Source: Pelagibius sp. (GTDB taxonomy: Bacteria > Pseudomonadota > Alphaproteobacteria > Kiloniellales > Kiloniellaceae). From it: DNA of 42,344 bases. The DNA is taken from assembly GCF_028281305.1 (NCBI RefSeq), contig NZ_JANQKD010000018.1, forward strand, positions 1 through 42,344, given 5' to 3'. The notes under the pieces are model-generated. The model worked only from the letters and a program-made list of their open reading frames with translations, searched no databases and was not told where the DNA came from. This document shows positions 26,050 through 34,888 of the stretch, one piece after another. Positions within the stretch are counted from its first letter, which is position 1. Every line of letters begins with the position of its first letter. The position numbers were made by a program, and so were the translations under genes.

Positions 26050-27459
26050 TCAGACCGAGTAGTACATCTTGAACTCGACCGGGTGAGGGGCGTGTTCGAA
26101 CTGGTACACCTCTTCCCATTTGAGCTCGGCGTAGCCGGCGATCTGGTCCTGGCTGAAGACGTCGCCGGCAAGCAGGAAGTCGTGATCGGCTTCCAGGGCC
26201 TCGACCGCTTCCCTCAGCGAGCCGCAGACAGTCGGAACGTCAGCCAGCTCCTCGGGGGGCAGATCATAGAGATCCTTGTCCATGGGGTCGCCCGGGTGGA
26301 TCTTGTTCTTGATGCCGTCCAGGCCGGCCATCAGCATCGCCGAGAAGGCGAGGTAGGGATTGGCCGTCGGATCCGGGAAGCGCACCTCGACACGCTTTGC
26401 CTTGGGGCTGTCGCCATAGGGAATGCGGCAGGAGGCCGAGCGGTTGCGCGCCGAGTAGGCGAGCAGCACCGGCGCCTCGAAGCCCGGAATCAAGCGCTTG
26501 TAGCTGTTGGTCGAGGGATTGGTGAAGGCGTTGATCGTCTTGGCATGCTTGATGATGCCGCCGATGTAGTGCAGGCAGGTCTCGGAAAGCCCGGCGTAGC
26601 CGTCACCGGCGAACAGCGGGTTGCCGTCCTTCCAGATCGACTGGTGGGTATGCATGCCCGAGCCGTTGTCCTCCGCGACCGGCTTGGGCATGAAGGTCGC
26701 GGACTTGCCGTAGTGATGGGCGACCTGATGGACGACGTACTTGTAGATCTGCAAAGCGTCGGCAGCCTGGACGATCGGCGCGAACTTGATGCCGAGCTCG
26801 TGCTGGGACGGCGCCACTTCGTGGTGGTGCTTCTCGACGTCCAGACCCATCTCGCCCATGACCTTCAGCATCTCGGCGCGCAGGTCCATGCCCGAGTCCA
26901 CCGGCGGGACCGGGAAGTAACCGCCCTTGATCCCCGGGCGGTGGCCCAGGTTGCCGTTCTCGAAGATCGAGCCGGTGTTGTAGGGACCTTCCTCTGAATC
27001 CAGGAAGTAGTAGGTCTGGTTCTGCGTGACATCGAAGCGCACGTCGTCGAACACGAAGAACTCGGCCTCCGGCCCCCAGAAGCACTGGTCGCCGATGCCC
27101 GAGGCCTTCAGGTAGTTCTCCGCACGCACAGCGGTGGAACGCGGGTCGCGGTTATAGAGCTGGCCCGTCGAAGGCTCGACGATGTTACAAAACAGAATCA
27201 GCTGCGGCAGGTTGGAGAAAGGGTCCATGACCGCGGTGCTGAGGTCCGGCCGCAGGATCATGTCCGACTCGTTGATCGCCTTCCAGCCGGCAATCGAAGA
27301 GCCGTCGAACATCACGCCCTCGGAGAGCGCGTCCTCATCGACGGCGTCGACATGCATCGCCAGATGCTGCCACTTCCCGCGCGGGTCGGTGAAGCGGTAG
27401 TCGACATAGGCGACATTGTTTTCCTTGATCATCTCGAGGATGGATTTGACGTCTGACAT
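26050..27459 (-). CDS. glnA: Glutamine synthetase type I
   Basis: ATP-dependent ligation of ammonia to glutamate in the cytoplasm; 469 residues, a dodecamer subunit. Landmarks are [52 protein letters not shown] and the adenylylation loop [11 protein letters not shown] with Tyr398. That Tyr means the enzyme can be adenylylated by GlnE. It lies 92 bases downstream of glnB and shares its sigma-54 promoter, with a hairpin between them. Confidence 0.97.
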   Translation of the reverse strand: MSDVKSILEMIKENNVAYVDYRFTDPRGKWQHLAMHVDAVDEDALSEGVMFDGSSIAGWKAINESDMILRPDLSTAVMDPFSNLPQLILFCNIVEPSTGQLYNRDPRSTAVRAENYLKASGIGDQCFWGPEAEFFVFDDVRFDVTQNQTYYFLDSEEGPYNTGSIFENGNLGHRPGIKGGYFPVPPVDSGMDLRAEMLKVMGEMGLDVEKHHHEVAPSQHELGIKFAPIVQAADALQIYKYVVHQVAHHYGKSATFMPKPVAEDNGSGMHTHQSIWKDGNPLFAGDGYAGLSETCLHYIGGIIKHAKTINAFTNPSTNSYKRLIPGFEAPVLLAYSARNRSASCRIPYGDSPKAKRVEVRFPDPTANPYLAFSAMLMAGLDGIKNKIHPGDPMDKDLYDLPPEELADVPTVCGSLREAVEALEADHDFLLAGDVFSQDQIAGYAELKWEEVYQFEHAPHPVEFKMYYSV

Positions 27460-27505
27460 GGATGTTCTTCCGTTCCTGAAGTCTTGTGATGGACTGTTGA
27501 TTCGG

Positions 27506-27537
27506 TCGCCCGGGCCCCTCTGAAACCCCCGGGCCGA
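27506..27537 (-). promoter_or_regulatory. Hairpin between glnB and glnA
   Basis: TCG-CCCGGG pairs with CCCGGG-C-CGA (one bulged base) across a 13-base loop. It lies in the 92-base gap between glnB and glnA and has no U-run, so it is more likely an RNA-processing, stability or attenuation site than a terminator. Its role is not shown. Confidence 0.4.
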
Positions 27538-27551
27538 CAGCGTTGCTGCAG

Positions 27552-27953
<402 letters not shown>

Positions 27954-27956
27954 TTA

Positions 27957-27972
27957 AGCAGGAGGCGTGCCA
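27957..27972 (-). promoter_or_regulatory. Sigma-54 (RpoN) promoter of glnB-glnA
   Basis: On the minus strand TGGCACGCCTCCTGCT matches the -24/-12 consensus TGGCACGNNNNTTGCW with one mismatch. The -24 GG and -12 GC are correctly spaced. Transcription should start about 55 bases before glnB. NtrC control is expected. Confidence 0.85.
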
Positions 27973-28014
27973 ATTGGGGACGGTCAGCCCGTACCCAGGG
28001 GTTTGTTGGCCTAC

Positions 28015-28042
28015 GCGTCAATTCTTGTGCGGGAATTGACGC
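28015..28042. promoter_or_regulatory. Perfect 10-8-10 inverted repeat upstream of the glnBA sigma-54 promoter
   Basis: GCGTCAATTC, 8 bases, GAATTGACGC. It lies about 60 bases upstream of the RpoN promoter, a normal distance for an enhancer-binding protein, and 40 bases after the aminotransferase stop. It does not look like the enteric NtrC site. It could be an activator site or a terminator; the missing U-run favours the former. Confidence 0.5.
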
Positions 28043-28081
28043 CTTTCTGCCCAATTAATAGGCAGCATGAGAGTTTTCTGA

Positions 28082-29269
28082 TCAGGCTGCGCCGGACTGG
28101 CGGGCCTCGAGGTGATGGCGGATGCGGTCCAGCGCCAGGCGGATATTTTCCAGGGAGTTGGCGTAGGACAGCCGCAGGTAGCCTTCGCCGAAGCGTCCGA
28201 AGGAAGTTCCGGCGATGGTGGCCACGCCGGCGTCTTCGAGGAGCTCGACTTCCAGCGTCTTTGCCGGCACGCCGGTTCCGGAGATGTTGGGGAAGGCATA
28301 GAACGCGCCGGCGGGCTCGACGCAGGAGACGCCGGGAATGCCGTTGAGGGCAGAGTGGATGGCGCGCCGGCGTACGTCGAAGGCCGCCATCATCTCGGCG
28401 ACGGCGTCCTGCGGTCCGCGCAGCGCCGCCAGGCCGGCGAACTGAGCGGCGGCGTTGACGCAGGAATGACAGTTGATGGCCAGGCGCGTGGCGACGTCGA
28501 CGAGGCCGGCTGGCCAGACTGCAAATCCGAGCCGCCAGCCGGTCATCGCGTAGGTCTTGCTCCAGCCGTCAAGCATGATGACCCGGTCGCGGATCTCCGG
28601 GTACTGCAGCAGGCTGACATGCTCGCGCCCGTCATAGAGCATCTGGCTGTAGATCTCGTCGGACAGGATCGCGACCTGCGGGTGGGTGCTCAGCCCCTCC
28701 ACCAGGCGGTCCACCTCCTCGCGCGGGGTCACACCGCCGGTGGGGTTGGCCGGGCTGTTGATGATGATCAGGCGCGTTTGCGGGGTAATGGAGTCCAGCA
28801 CGGCTTCGGCGGAGAAGGCGAAACCCTTGTCCTCCGACAGGGCGATCGGGACCGCCTTGGCCCCGGAAAAGTTGATCACCGACTCGTAGATGGGAAACCC
28901 CGGGTTCGGATAGAGGATCTCGGCGCCCGGTTCGCCGAACATCAGCACGGCAAAGAACATGGTGACCTTGCCGCCGGGAACCACCACAACCTCGCCCGGG
29001 TCGACGCTGACGCGGTGGCGCAGCTCGAGGTCCTCCGCGACCGCTTCGCGCAGTTCCAGAATGCCGTTGGCCGGGGTGTAGCCGTGATGACCGTCGCGCA
29101 GCGCCTTCACGGCGGCCTCGACGATATGATCGGGCGTCTGGAAGTCGGGCTGGCCGATGCCCAGATTTATGATGGACTTCCCCTGCTGTTCCAAATGCTT
29201 GGCCCGCGCGAGGACCTCGAATGCGCTTTCCGTTCCCAGCCTTGTAACGGCTGCGGCCAAGTTGGGCAT
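28082..29269 (-). CDS. Class I PLP-dependent aminotransferase
   Basis: A 395-residue cytoplasmic aminotransferase of the aspartate/aromatic type. The PLP Lys238 is in DGWSKTYAMTGWRLGF; NSPANPTGG and SDEIYSQMLYDG are the Asn and Asp/Tyr pockets. The amino donor specificity cannot be read. It is monocistronic on the minus strand and the glnBA promoter region lies directly after it. Confidence 0.92.
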   Translation of the reverse strand: MPNLAAAVTRLGTESAFEVLARAKHLEQQGKSIINLGIGQPDFQTPDHIVEAAVKALRDGHHGYTPANGILELREAVAEDLELRHRVSVDPGEVVVVPGGKVTMFFAVLMFGEPGAEILYPNPGFPIYESVINFSGAKAVPIALSEDKGFAFSAEAVLDSITPQTRLIIINSPANPTGGVTPREEVDRLVEGLSTHPQVAILSDEIYSQMLYDGREHVSLLQYPEIRDRVIMLDGWSKTYAMTGWRLGFAVWPAGLVDVATRLAINCHSCVNAAAQFAGLAALRGPQDAVAEMMAAFDVRRRAIHSALNGIPGVSCVEPAGAFYAFPNISGTGVPAKTLEVELLEDAGVATIAGTSFGRFGEGYLRLSYANSLENIRLALDRIRHHLEARQSGAA

Positions 29270-29379
29270 CTCCGCTTCTCCTGTCTGGCTTTTGCGATGC
29301 AGACCAGAGCGGATCGTGTCTTGCGGAACCGCTCCATGGCCCCGGCAAGACGTGTGAATCCGCCCTGTTTTTGAGAGTT

Positions 29380-29439
29380 AGAGCAGATTCACCGGGCCGA
29401 TGGAACGCCTTCGGCAATTCCATCGCCCGGATCTGCTCT
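29380..29439. repeat. Long imperfect palindrome, candidate dispersed element
   Basis: AGAGCAGAT ... ATCTGCTCT with inner arms (CCGGGC-CGATGGAA / TTCCATCG-CCCGG) around CGCCTTCGGCAA: about 25 paired bases per arm with small mismatches. Alphaproteobacteria carry such REP-like hairpins in intergenic regions. Only one copy is visible in this window. The rest of the gap 29270-29620 shows nothing else. Confidence 0.55.
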
Positions 29440-29621
29440 CCGGGATCGCTCCAGGGCAGGGCGGTGGCGCGCCGCAAGCGGCGGCTCAGCTCCGTTTCGG
29501 TGCTCTTGACGCCCCCCAGTCAAAGGCTTAAACACGCGCATCCGAGACGAGGGATCGATGACGGACGTGCCGACGAAGCCGCACCCCAGCCCCGGTCGAT
29601 GTCCCTGCGCAGCTTGCTGTG

Positions 29622-29698
29622 GTGGCTGTAGCTCAGTTGGTTAGAGCGCCTGGTTGTGGTCCAGGAGGTCGTGGGTTCAAGTCCCATCAGCCACCCCA
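29622..29698 (+). tRNA. tRNA-His (GTG anticodon)
   Basis: Cloverleaf: acceptor GTGGCTG / CAGCCAC, D-loop AGCTCAGTTGGTTAGAGC, anticodon loop TTGTGGT with GTG at 29656-29658, T-loop GTTCAAGTC. C73 and a preceding G (29621) are the tRNA-His identity pair, and CCA is encoded. Confidence 0.96.
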
Positions 29699-29784
29699 AT
29701 TCGCCACCCAAAAGACGAAAGCTCCTGCGGCCGCACACAGCCCGGAGATAAAGACGCCGGCTTTGGACGAGGCCAGCCGGGTGT

Positions 29785-29824
29785 GATCAGTCGGGAGAGA
29801 TCAGCCGGGAGAGATCAGTCGGGG
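29785..29824. repeat. Three 14-base tandem repeats over the 3' end of a gene
   Basis: GATCAGTCGGGAGA, GATCAGCCGGGAGA and a truncated GATCAGTCGGGG follow head to tail. The stop codon of the minus-strand envelope protein gene lies in the last copy. The array looks like slippage and may have changed the gene's 3' end. Confidence 0.7.
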
Positions 29825-30696
29825 CCTTCGCCGAGCGAAAGCAGGCCGAAGCTGTCGGAGACGACTTCACGGCGGACGTTCTCGCGCAGGTTCGCCAGTA
29901 AGGTCGAAAGGCGCAGCTCCGGCGCCGGGGCGATGGGCGCAAGGTCCACGGTGAAGCTGAAACCGAGTGCGTAAGCCCCGTCGCTTTTGGTGCTGAACTC
30001 CGTGGACAGCACAAAGGGGCCCTGGCGCTGATCCAGGCCGATGCGGGCTTCGGAAAGCTGATCCGTGGGATCATGGATCAGATCGACGGCAGCTTTCAGC
30101 CCTGCCGCGATCGGCAGCTGCGACGACAGCGCCAGTTCCGCGATTTCCCCCCTGGGCACGACGCCGTAGTCGAGACGGCCGGAATGGCGCCCACCCAGCC
30201 AGTCGAAGCCAATCGAGAGTGAACCCTCCAGGTTCTGCGTCGGCTCGGCCTCGGCCCCGAAGCTGTTGCCGAGTTCCAGTTCCGCCGCGAACCGCAGGCC
30301 CGGAAGGTCCAGGCCGCTGGAAAACGCGAAGTCCAGCGCCTGCTCGCCGGAGTCATGCTGATCATAGGCGCCGCTGAAACTGACCGGCAGAGCGAACCCG
30401 CTGAGCACCTGGAAGTGCCCGGCTGCGTTCAGGCGGCTGCGCCGCGCCACCGGATCGTCCGGCGCCGTCTCGTCATCGTTGAGGTAAGCCAGGTACTCGC
30501 GATGCTCGAGCGAAAACGTGACCGGGCCCAGGCTGACTCTTGCCGAGAGCTCGCCGGTGGCAAGCCCGCCGTCTTCCATGACCAGGTCCAATCCTGCGGC
30601 CTGGGATGGAACCGGTGACAGACCAAAAAGCAAAAGCGCAAGGGCGCCTGCAGGAATGCAGGTCCTCAGCGGGATCGAAGGCAGGTGTGGCTCCAT
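29815..30696 (-). CDS. Putative outer-membrane or envelope beta-rich protein
   Basis: A 293-residue protein with signal peptide (about 1-33, PVPSQA) and a mature part of alternating beta strands ending in aromatics (VTFSLEHREYLAYL, GHFQVLSGFALPVSFSGAYD, GRLDYGVVPRGEIAELALS, GFSFTVDLAP). This resembles a small beta-barrel or porin-like protein, without a recognised family. The C-terminus lacks the terminal aromatic of typical barrels and lies in a slippage repeat, so the end may be altered. Upstream, an AT-rich region with a parS-like site. Confidence 0.65.
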   Translation of the reverse strand: MEPHLPSIPLRTCIPAGALALLLFGLSPVPSQAAGLDLVMEDGGLATGELSARVSLGPVTFSLEHREYLAYLNDDETAPDDPVARRSRLNAAGHFQVLSGFALPVSFSGAYDQHDSGEQALDFAFSSGLDLPGLRFAAELELGNSFGAEAEPTQNLEGSLSIGFDWLGGRHSGRLDYGVVPRGEIAELALSSQLPIAAGLKAAVDLIHDPTDQLSEARIGLDQRQGPFVLSTEFSTKSDGAYALGFSFTVDLAPIAPAPELRLSTLLANLRENVRREVVSDSFGLLSLGEGPD

Positions 30697-30737
30697 AATC
30701 CGGCTTGCTCACATCCGATCGTCTGGGGAAGGGCCCG

Positions 30738-30752
30738 GTAACCTTTCGTTAA
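30738..30752. promoter_or_regulatory. CtrA-like box
   Basis: GTAA, 7 bases, TTAA: matches the CtrA consensus TTAA-N7-TTAA with one mismatch, 42 bases upstream of the envelope-protein start. Such matches occur by chance in AT-rich DNA, so this is weak. Confidence 0.3.
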
Positions 30753-30803
30753 GAAATAATAAAGTAATTCTCTTAATATTTCGTAAACCATATTTTTTGA
30801 GTG

Positions 30804-30819
30804 CGTTTCACGTGAAACA
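30804..30819. promoter_or_regulatory. parS-like centromere site
   Basis: CGTTTCACGTGAAACA: 15 of 16 bases match the chromosomal parS consensus TGTTTCACGTGAAACA, and the 14-bp core is a perfect palindrome. ParB would bind it; chromosomal parS sites usually lie in the origin-proximal part of the chromosome. It is intergenic. parA and parB themselves are not in the window. Confidence 0.8.
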
Positions 30820-31228
30820 AAAGCTTCTCAGAATCAATATTACTGAGACTCAGATAATAATAATTGGAAGGAATGGAGTATTTATCTGAGCAACCAAGTC
30901 GATTCACGTACTCGGTCGGTGCTCTGTGGCAATAATAAGGTCTGTGGTATCGCTGTGACCAGATAAAGAATTCAGACTTTTGGAGTTAACTCTTTCGGAG
31001 GGGCCCGGTGATTTGGGCGCCTTCAGGGAAAGGGCGCCTTCGCCTGGTGCAATCTGGGGTTCTTAGTAACTGGTGCACCGGAATACTTGGCGCCGCGGTC
31101 GATTCTCCTGGCAAGCTGCCGACCGGGAAGCGGGTCCTTGGATGGCGCCGCCGTGTCACTATGATGGGCCGCGATGGAACCGGTCCCGGAGTCCAGTTGG
31201 CCGGTAGGGACTGATGGCAGGAGAGTGG

Positions 31229-32032
31229 ATGATGAGCGGCGATGCTTCGCTGAAGGCGCGGATGCGCTCGGGACAGGCCGTCTGCGGATTCTGGGCGGAG
31301 TTGTTCAGCCCGGCAGCGGCGGAGATCATGGCGGCGGCGGGTTATGACTGCGCGATGATCGACTGCGAACACGGCCCTGGTGACCCGGCCTCGGCGATCG
31401 CCATCATGCGGGCCATGCAGGCAAGCGCCTGTACGCCCTTGGTGCGTGTGCCAGCCAACGACGCGGCCTGGGTAAAGCGCCTGCTTGACGGGGGAGCTCA
31501 GGGCATCATGGTGCCGGCGGTCAATTCGGCCAAGGAGGCGGCTGCCGCCGTGGCGGCCTGCCACTATCCGCCCAAGGGCGTACGTGGCATGGCGGCGCCG
31601 ATCGTACGTGCCTCGCGCTATGGCCAGGACTGGCAGGCCTACGTCCGGGATGCCGCCGAATCGACCCTCGTCATCTGCCAGATCGAAACTCGGGCGGCGC
31701 TGGGCGCCCTCGACGGGATTGCCGCGGTCGAGGGGCTGGATATGCTGTTCATCGGTCCTTTCGATCTTTCCGCCAGCCTGGGCTTCATGGGTGAACCCGA
31801 TCACCCCCAGGTCCGCGAGGCGATTGCAGACGCCGAGCGGGCGGCCAAGGCGCAGGGGCGGCTGCTCGGCGGCATTCCGACACCAGAGCGCTCTCCCGCC
31901 GATCTCTATCGGGCCGGCTACGATCTGGTGCTGGCCGATATCGATGTTCTCCTGCTGCGCGAGGGGGCCTTGGCCGGGGTCGCCGCACTCAAAGACGCCG
32001 CGACGGCGGCGGCGGGGCGCGGTGGAGCCTGA
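31229..32032 (+). CDS. HpcH/HpaI-family aldolase
   Basis: Class II pyruvate aldolase fold, 267 residues. Features are FWAELFSPAAAEIMAAAGYDCAMIDCEHGPGD with the active-site His, QIETRAALG and GPFDLSASLG giving the metal-binding Glu and Asp, and RYGQDWQAYV. Members cleave 4-hydroxy-2-oxo acids; the substrate here is unknown. AGGAG at 31219-31223 suits ATG 31229 or 31232 better than ATG 31214. The next gene starts 1 base after its stop, so the two are coupled. Confidence 0.88.
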   Translation: MMSGDASLKARMRSGQAVCGFWAELFSPAAAEIMAAAGYDCAMIDCEHGPGDPASAIAIMRAMQASACTPLVRVPANDAAWVKRLLDGGAQGIMVPAVNSAKEAAAAVAACHYPPKGVRGMAAPIVRASRYGQDWQAYVRDAAESTLVICQIETRAALGALDGIAAVEGLDMLFIGPFDLSASLGFMGEPDHPQVREAIADAERAAKAQGRLLGGIPTPERSPADLYRAGYDLVLADIDVLLLREGALAGVAALKDAATAAAGRGGA

Positions 32033-32033
32033 G

Positions 32034-33626
32034 ATGATGCTGCCGGGTCAGGATGCCGCGGCTAATGACGGCCCCTGGGACGCTGACCTCTGGGAACCGG
32101 CGGAGGTTTTGACAGTTCAGGAAATGTACGAGGCCGACCGCCTTGCGATTGCGGAGATCGGCAGCGGTTATCCGCTGATGGAACGGGCGGGCGCCGGCGT
32201 GGCGGCGAGGGTGCTGGCACGGCGCAACGAGGCCGGTGACGGCCCTGTCGCCGTGCTCTGCGGCCCAGGAAACAACGGCGGCGACGGCTTCGTCGCGGCG
32301 CGCCATCTGCGGGCTGCCGGCGTCCCTGTACGTCTTGCGCTTCTAGGCGCGAAAGATCGTTTGTCCGGGGATGCGGGCACCGCTGCCGCGGCCTGGGAGG
32401 GCGCGGTCCAGCCCCTGGAGGAGACCTGCCTGGACGATGCGGCCCAGGTGGTGGACGCCTTGTTCGGTGCGGGCCTCGACCGACCTCTGAGCGGCGTGCC
32501 GGCGCAGCTGGCCGCGGTGGCCCGGGACGCCAGCCTGCCGGTCTTCGCCGTCGACGTGCCGAGCGGGATTGCCGGCGACACGGCGACGCCCTTAGGCGGC
32601 CTTGCTTTTCAGGCCCTGGAGACGATCACGTTCTTTCGCAAAAAGCCGGCACATCTTCTTGTGCCATCACGCTTTTTCTGCGGAGACGTACACGTCATCG
32701 ACATCGGCATCCCGGCGACGGTCCTCGACGGCATTGCCCCCCGCTGCCGGGCGAACGGGCCGGCGTTGTGGGCGCGCGCCTTTCCTTGGCGCAAAGCGGA
32801 GGCGCACAAGTACCAGGCGGGCCATGCGGTGATTTGTGGCGGCGCGCGCATGACCGGAGCAGCGCAACTGGCCTCGCGTGCCGCGCTCAGGGTCGGTGCC
32901 GGTCTGGTTACGGTTGTATGCTCGCCGGACAGCCTGCCGATCTATGCCCTGGCCAACCCGTCTGTCATCACGCAACCGCTGACCGATCCCGCGGACTTCG
33001 CCGATATCCTGGCGGATCCGAGGAAAAATGCCGTGCTTTTGGGGCCCGGTAACGGGGTGTCACAGGACACCGCGGATCGCGCGCTGCTGGCGCTGGAGAG
33101 CGCGCCCGCGGGCCGCGCGGTCGTGCTGGACGCAGATGCCCTGTCATCCTTCGAGGGCAGGGCAGAGCGGCTGTTTGCGGCTGTCGGGGGCTCGGCCGGC
33201 GCTGCCGTCCTGACCCCGCACGATGGGGAGTTTCACCGCCTGTTCCCCGACCTCGCGGGCAATCGGCTCGAGCGGGCCAGCGCAGCGGCGGCGCGCAGCG
33301 GCGCGGTCGTGGTCTTGAAGGGTCCCGACAGCGTCGTGGCAGCGCCGGAGGGCCCGGCCGTCATCAACGGCGCTGCGCCGCCATGGCTGGCAACGGCCGG
33401 CACGGGCGATGTTCTCGCCGGCCTGATTACCGGCCTGCTGGCCCAAGGCATGGCGCCGGTGATGGCAGCCAGTGCCGCCGTATGGTTGCACGCGGCGGCG
33501 GCCTCCACTTTCGGCCCGGGCATGATCGCCGAAGACCTGCCTGATGCGCTGCCGGATGTGATGGGAGAGCTCTACAGTGCCTCGCCGGCTGTGGATCGTT
33601 GGGATTTATCCAATAATTTGAGATAG
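32034..33626 (+). CDS. nnr: Bifunctional NAD(P)H-hydrate epimerase / ADP-dependent dehydratase
   Basis: Repair of damaged NAD(P)HX. The N-terminal epimerase (YjeF_N, residues ~20-230) has LCGPGNNGGDGFVAARHL and DVPSGIAGDTA. The C-terminal ribokinase-like dehydratase (~245-520) has SRAALRVGAGLVTV, LTPHDGEFHRLFP and ATAGTGDVLAGLITGL, the ATP/ADP site. 530 residues is the usual fused length. GGAG seven bases upstream supports ATG 32034. The stop of the aldolase lies one base before its start, so translation is likely coupled, although the functional link is not obvious. Confidence 0.93.
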   Translation: MMLPGQDAAANDGPWDADLWEPAEVLTVQEMYEADRLAIAEIGSGYPLMERAGAGVAARVLARRNEAGDGPVAVLCGPGNNGGDGFVAARHLRAAGVPVRLALLGAKDRLSGDAGTAAAAWEGAVQPLEETCLDDAAQVVDALFGAGLDRPLSGVPAQLAAVARDASLPVFAVDVPSGIAGDTATPLGGLAFQALETITFFRKKPAHLLVPSRFFCGDVHVIDIGIPATVLDGIAPRCRANGPALWARAFPWRKAEAHKYQAGHAVICGGARMTGAAQLASRAALRVGAGLVTVVCSPDSLPIYALANPSVITQPLTDPADFADILADPRKNAVLLGPGNGVSQDTADRALLALESAPAGRAVVLDADALSSFEGRAERLFAAVGGSAGAAVLTPHDGEFHRLFPDLAGNRLERASAAAARSGAVVVLKGPDSVVAAPEGPAVINGAAPPWLATAGTGDVLAGLITGLLAQGMAPVMAASAAVWLHAAAASTFGPGMIAEDLPDALPDVMGELYSASPAVDRWDLSNNLR

Positions 33627-33739
33627 TTCGGACTCATTCGTTAACGAAAACTTCACGGCTGCGGGCGCACTATAGGGTTTAATACGGTCAAGGATTGGCC
33701 TTATCGGGGGGTGGCCTTGATTGAAAAGGTATTGAGATC

Positions 33740-34060
33740 ATGCTTGCAGCGCATTGGTTCAAACAACCGGCACGCACCGACGAGATCAAGGTCGGCAGCG
33801 TCTACAAGCGCGCCCATGAAGGCAACATCGTCGAAACCGCGCGGGTGATCGACGTGGGGCGCGATGCCCTCGGCATTCCGCACGTGACCTACGAGGTCTC
33901 CGTCGAGCGCGCCCGGCTCGCCAAGTATGAAGAGCGCCGCACCCTGGGGCTGGAAAGCTTCGCGGAACGCTTCCGCGAGTCGATCGGCGGCGAGGCCGGC
34001 AGCGCGGAACAGCCCAAAGCCGACAAAGGCGCCAAAACCAAGGTCAAGCACGACGCCTAG
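33740..34060 (+). CDS. Small unknown protein, paralogue A
   Basis: A 106-residue cytoplasmic protein: IKVGSVYKRAHEGNIVETARVIDVGRDALGIPHVTYEVSV, then RTLGLESFAERF and a Lys-rich tail. The beta-rich core resembles a small SH3-like or PRC-type fold, without a recognised family. The next gene encodes a related protein with the same order of motifs, so the pair is a tandem duplication. The start at 33740 has AAAAGG further upstream at poor spacing. Confidence 0.65.
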   Translation: MLAAHWFKQPARTDEIKVGSVYKRAHEGNIVETARVIDVGRDALGIPHVTYEVSVERARLAKYEERRTLGLESFAERFRESIGGEAGSAEQPKADKGAKTKVKHDA

Positions 34061-34174
34061 CGGTAGGGCTTGGGATCGGCCTGATGAGATCAGCCCGGGC
34101 GGTTCCAAATGCCGCAAGGCTGCCTGCGAGCGACATTAATCCTACGTCAAAGATTTAGCTCTAATCTGCCTTAC

Positions 34175-34513
34175 ATGCTTACGACGCGGCAGGATAAGAC
34201 CTCGACGACGGCTCGTCCGAACAGTCTCTGGCAGCAGCTCTCCGGAGCGCTGGGGGGCGATCGGCGGGGCCTGTTTTCGCGTCGCGGCACCAATCCGGAC
34301 AGCGTCAAGGCGGGGCGTATCTTCCGTCACAGCGACGGCAGCGGCCGTTCTGAGACCGCGACGGTCATCGGGCTCTGCGAAATCCTCGGCATGCCGCATG
34401 TGCGCTACGACCTGCGCATCGATCAGCCGGGCCACCGGCCCTTCGAGGACGGGCCGCGGGTGCTGGGCATGAAGACCTTCGTCGAGCACTTCTGCGAACC
34501 CATCAAGTCCTAG
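34175..34513 (+). CDS. Small unknown protein, paralogue B
   Basis: A 112-residue protein homologous to the preceding one: VKAGRIFRHSDGSGRSETATVIGLCEILGMPHVRYDLRI aligns with IKVGSVYKRAHEGN-IVETARVIDVGRDALGIPHVTYEVSV, and RVLGMKTFVEHF aligns with RTLGLESFAERF. Its N-terminus (Ser/Arg-rich, RRGLFSRRGTNPD) is different. No good ribosome site is seen; ATG 34109 is an alternative start. Function unknown. Confidence 0.65.
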   Translation: MLTTRQDKTSTTARPNSLWQQLSGALGGDRRGLFSRRGTNPDSVKAGRIFRHSDGSGRSETATVIGLCEILGMPHVRYDLRIDQPGHRPFEDGPRVLGMKTFVEHFCEPIKS

Positions 34514-34706
34514 CTCCTCCTCAACCGGCTTTCGGTTTATCGGTGCCGGTTTCACCCGTCGAACCATCAGCCTGCTCCACATCGCCCTTCCGGTGCCGTC
34601 ACCACCGCCGAAGCGGCGGATATCTCACCCCTTTGTGTGGCCGGGGGGGTGCGCTTGCTATTGCGTGACCGGCTACGATGATATACATCGGCGATCCGCG
34701 GAAAGC

Positions 34707-34791
34707 GCGGGCGTGGCGGAACTGGTAGACGCGCTGGTTTTAGGTACCAGTGGAGCGATCCGTGGGGGTTCGAGTCCCTCCGCCCGCACCA
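34707..34791 (+). tRNA. tRNA-Leu (TAG anticodon)
   Basis: Acceptor GCGGGCG / CGCCCGC, anticodon stem CTGGT / ACCAG with loop TTTAGGT giving TAG, long variable arm typical of Leu, T-loop GTTCGAGTC, A73 and encoded CCA. 85 bases. Confidence 0.95.
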
Positions 34792-34888
34792 GCAGCTGGA
34801 GGCGGCGAGTAAGACTGCCCCGCCTGGCACGTCGGGCGCCTCTCGGATTTATCCCCTCAAGACAAGGCTCGGAAAGGCCTAGCCGATT

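Larger units (their letters stand above)
30697..31228. other. Long AT-rich intergenic region with parS
   Basis: About 530 bases with no convincing gene. Bases 30740-30980 are AT-rich and hold the parS-like site, a CtrA-like half-consensus, a CTGAGACTCAG palindrome and a perfect 10-bp palindrome GAGTTAACTC at 30983-30992. The right part (31000-31210) is GC-rich again. Short frames here have no coding character. Confidence 0.6.

Noticed and set aside
31008..31214. Possible 68-residue gene before the HpaI aldolase
   Set aside because: No ribosome site, no homology, and its composition is not distinctive.
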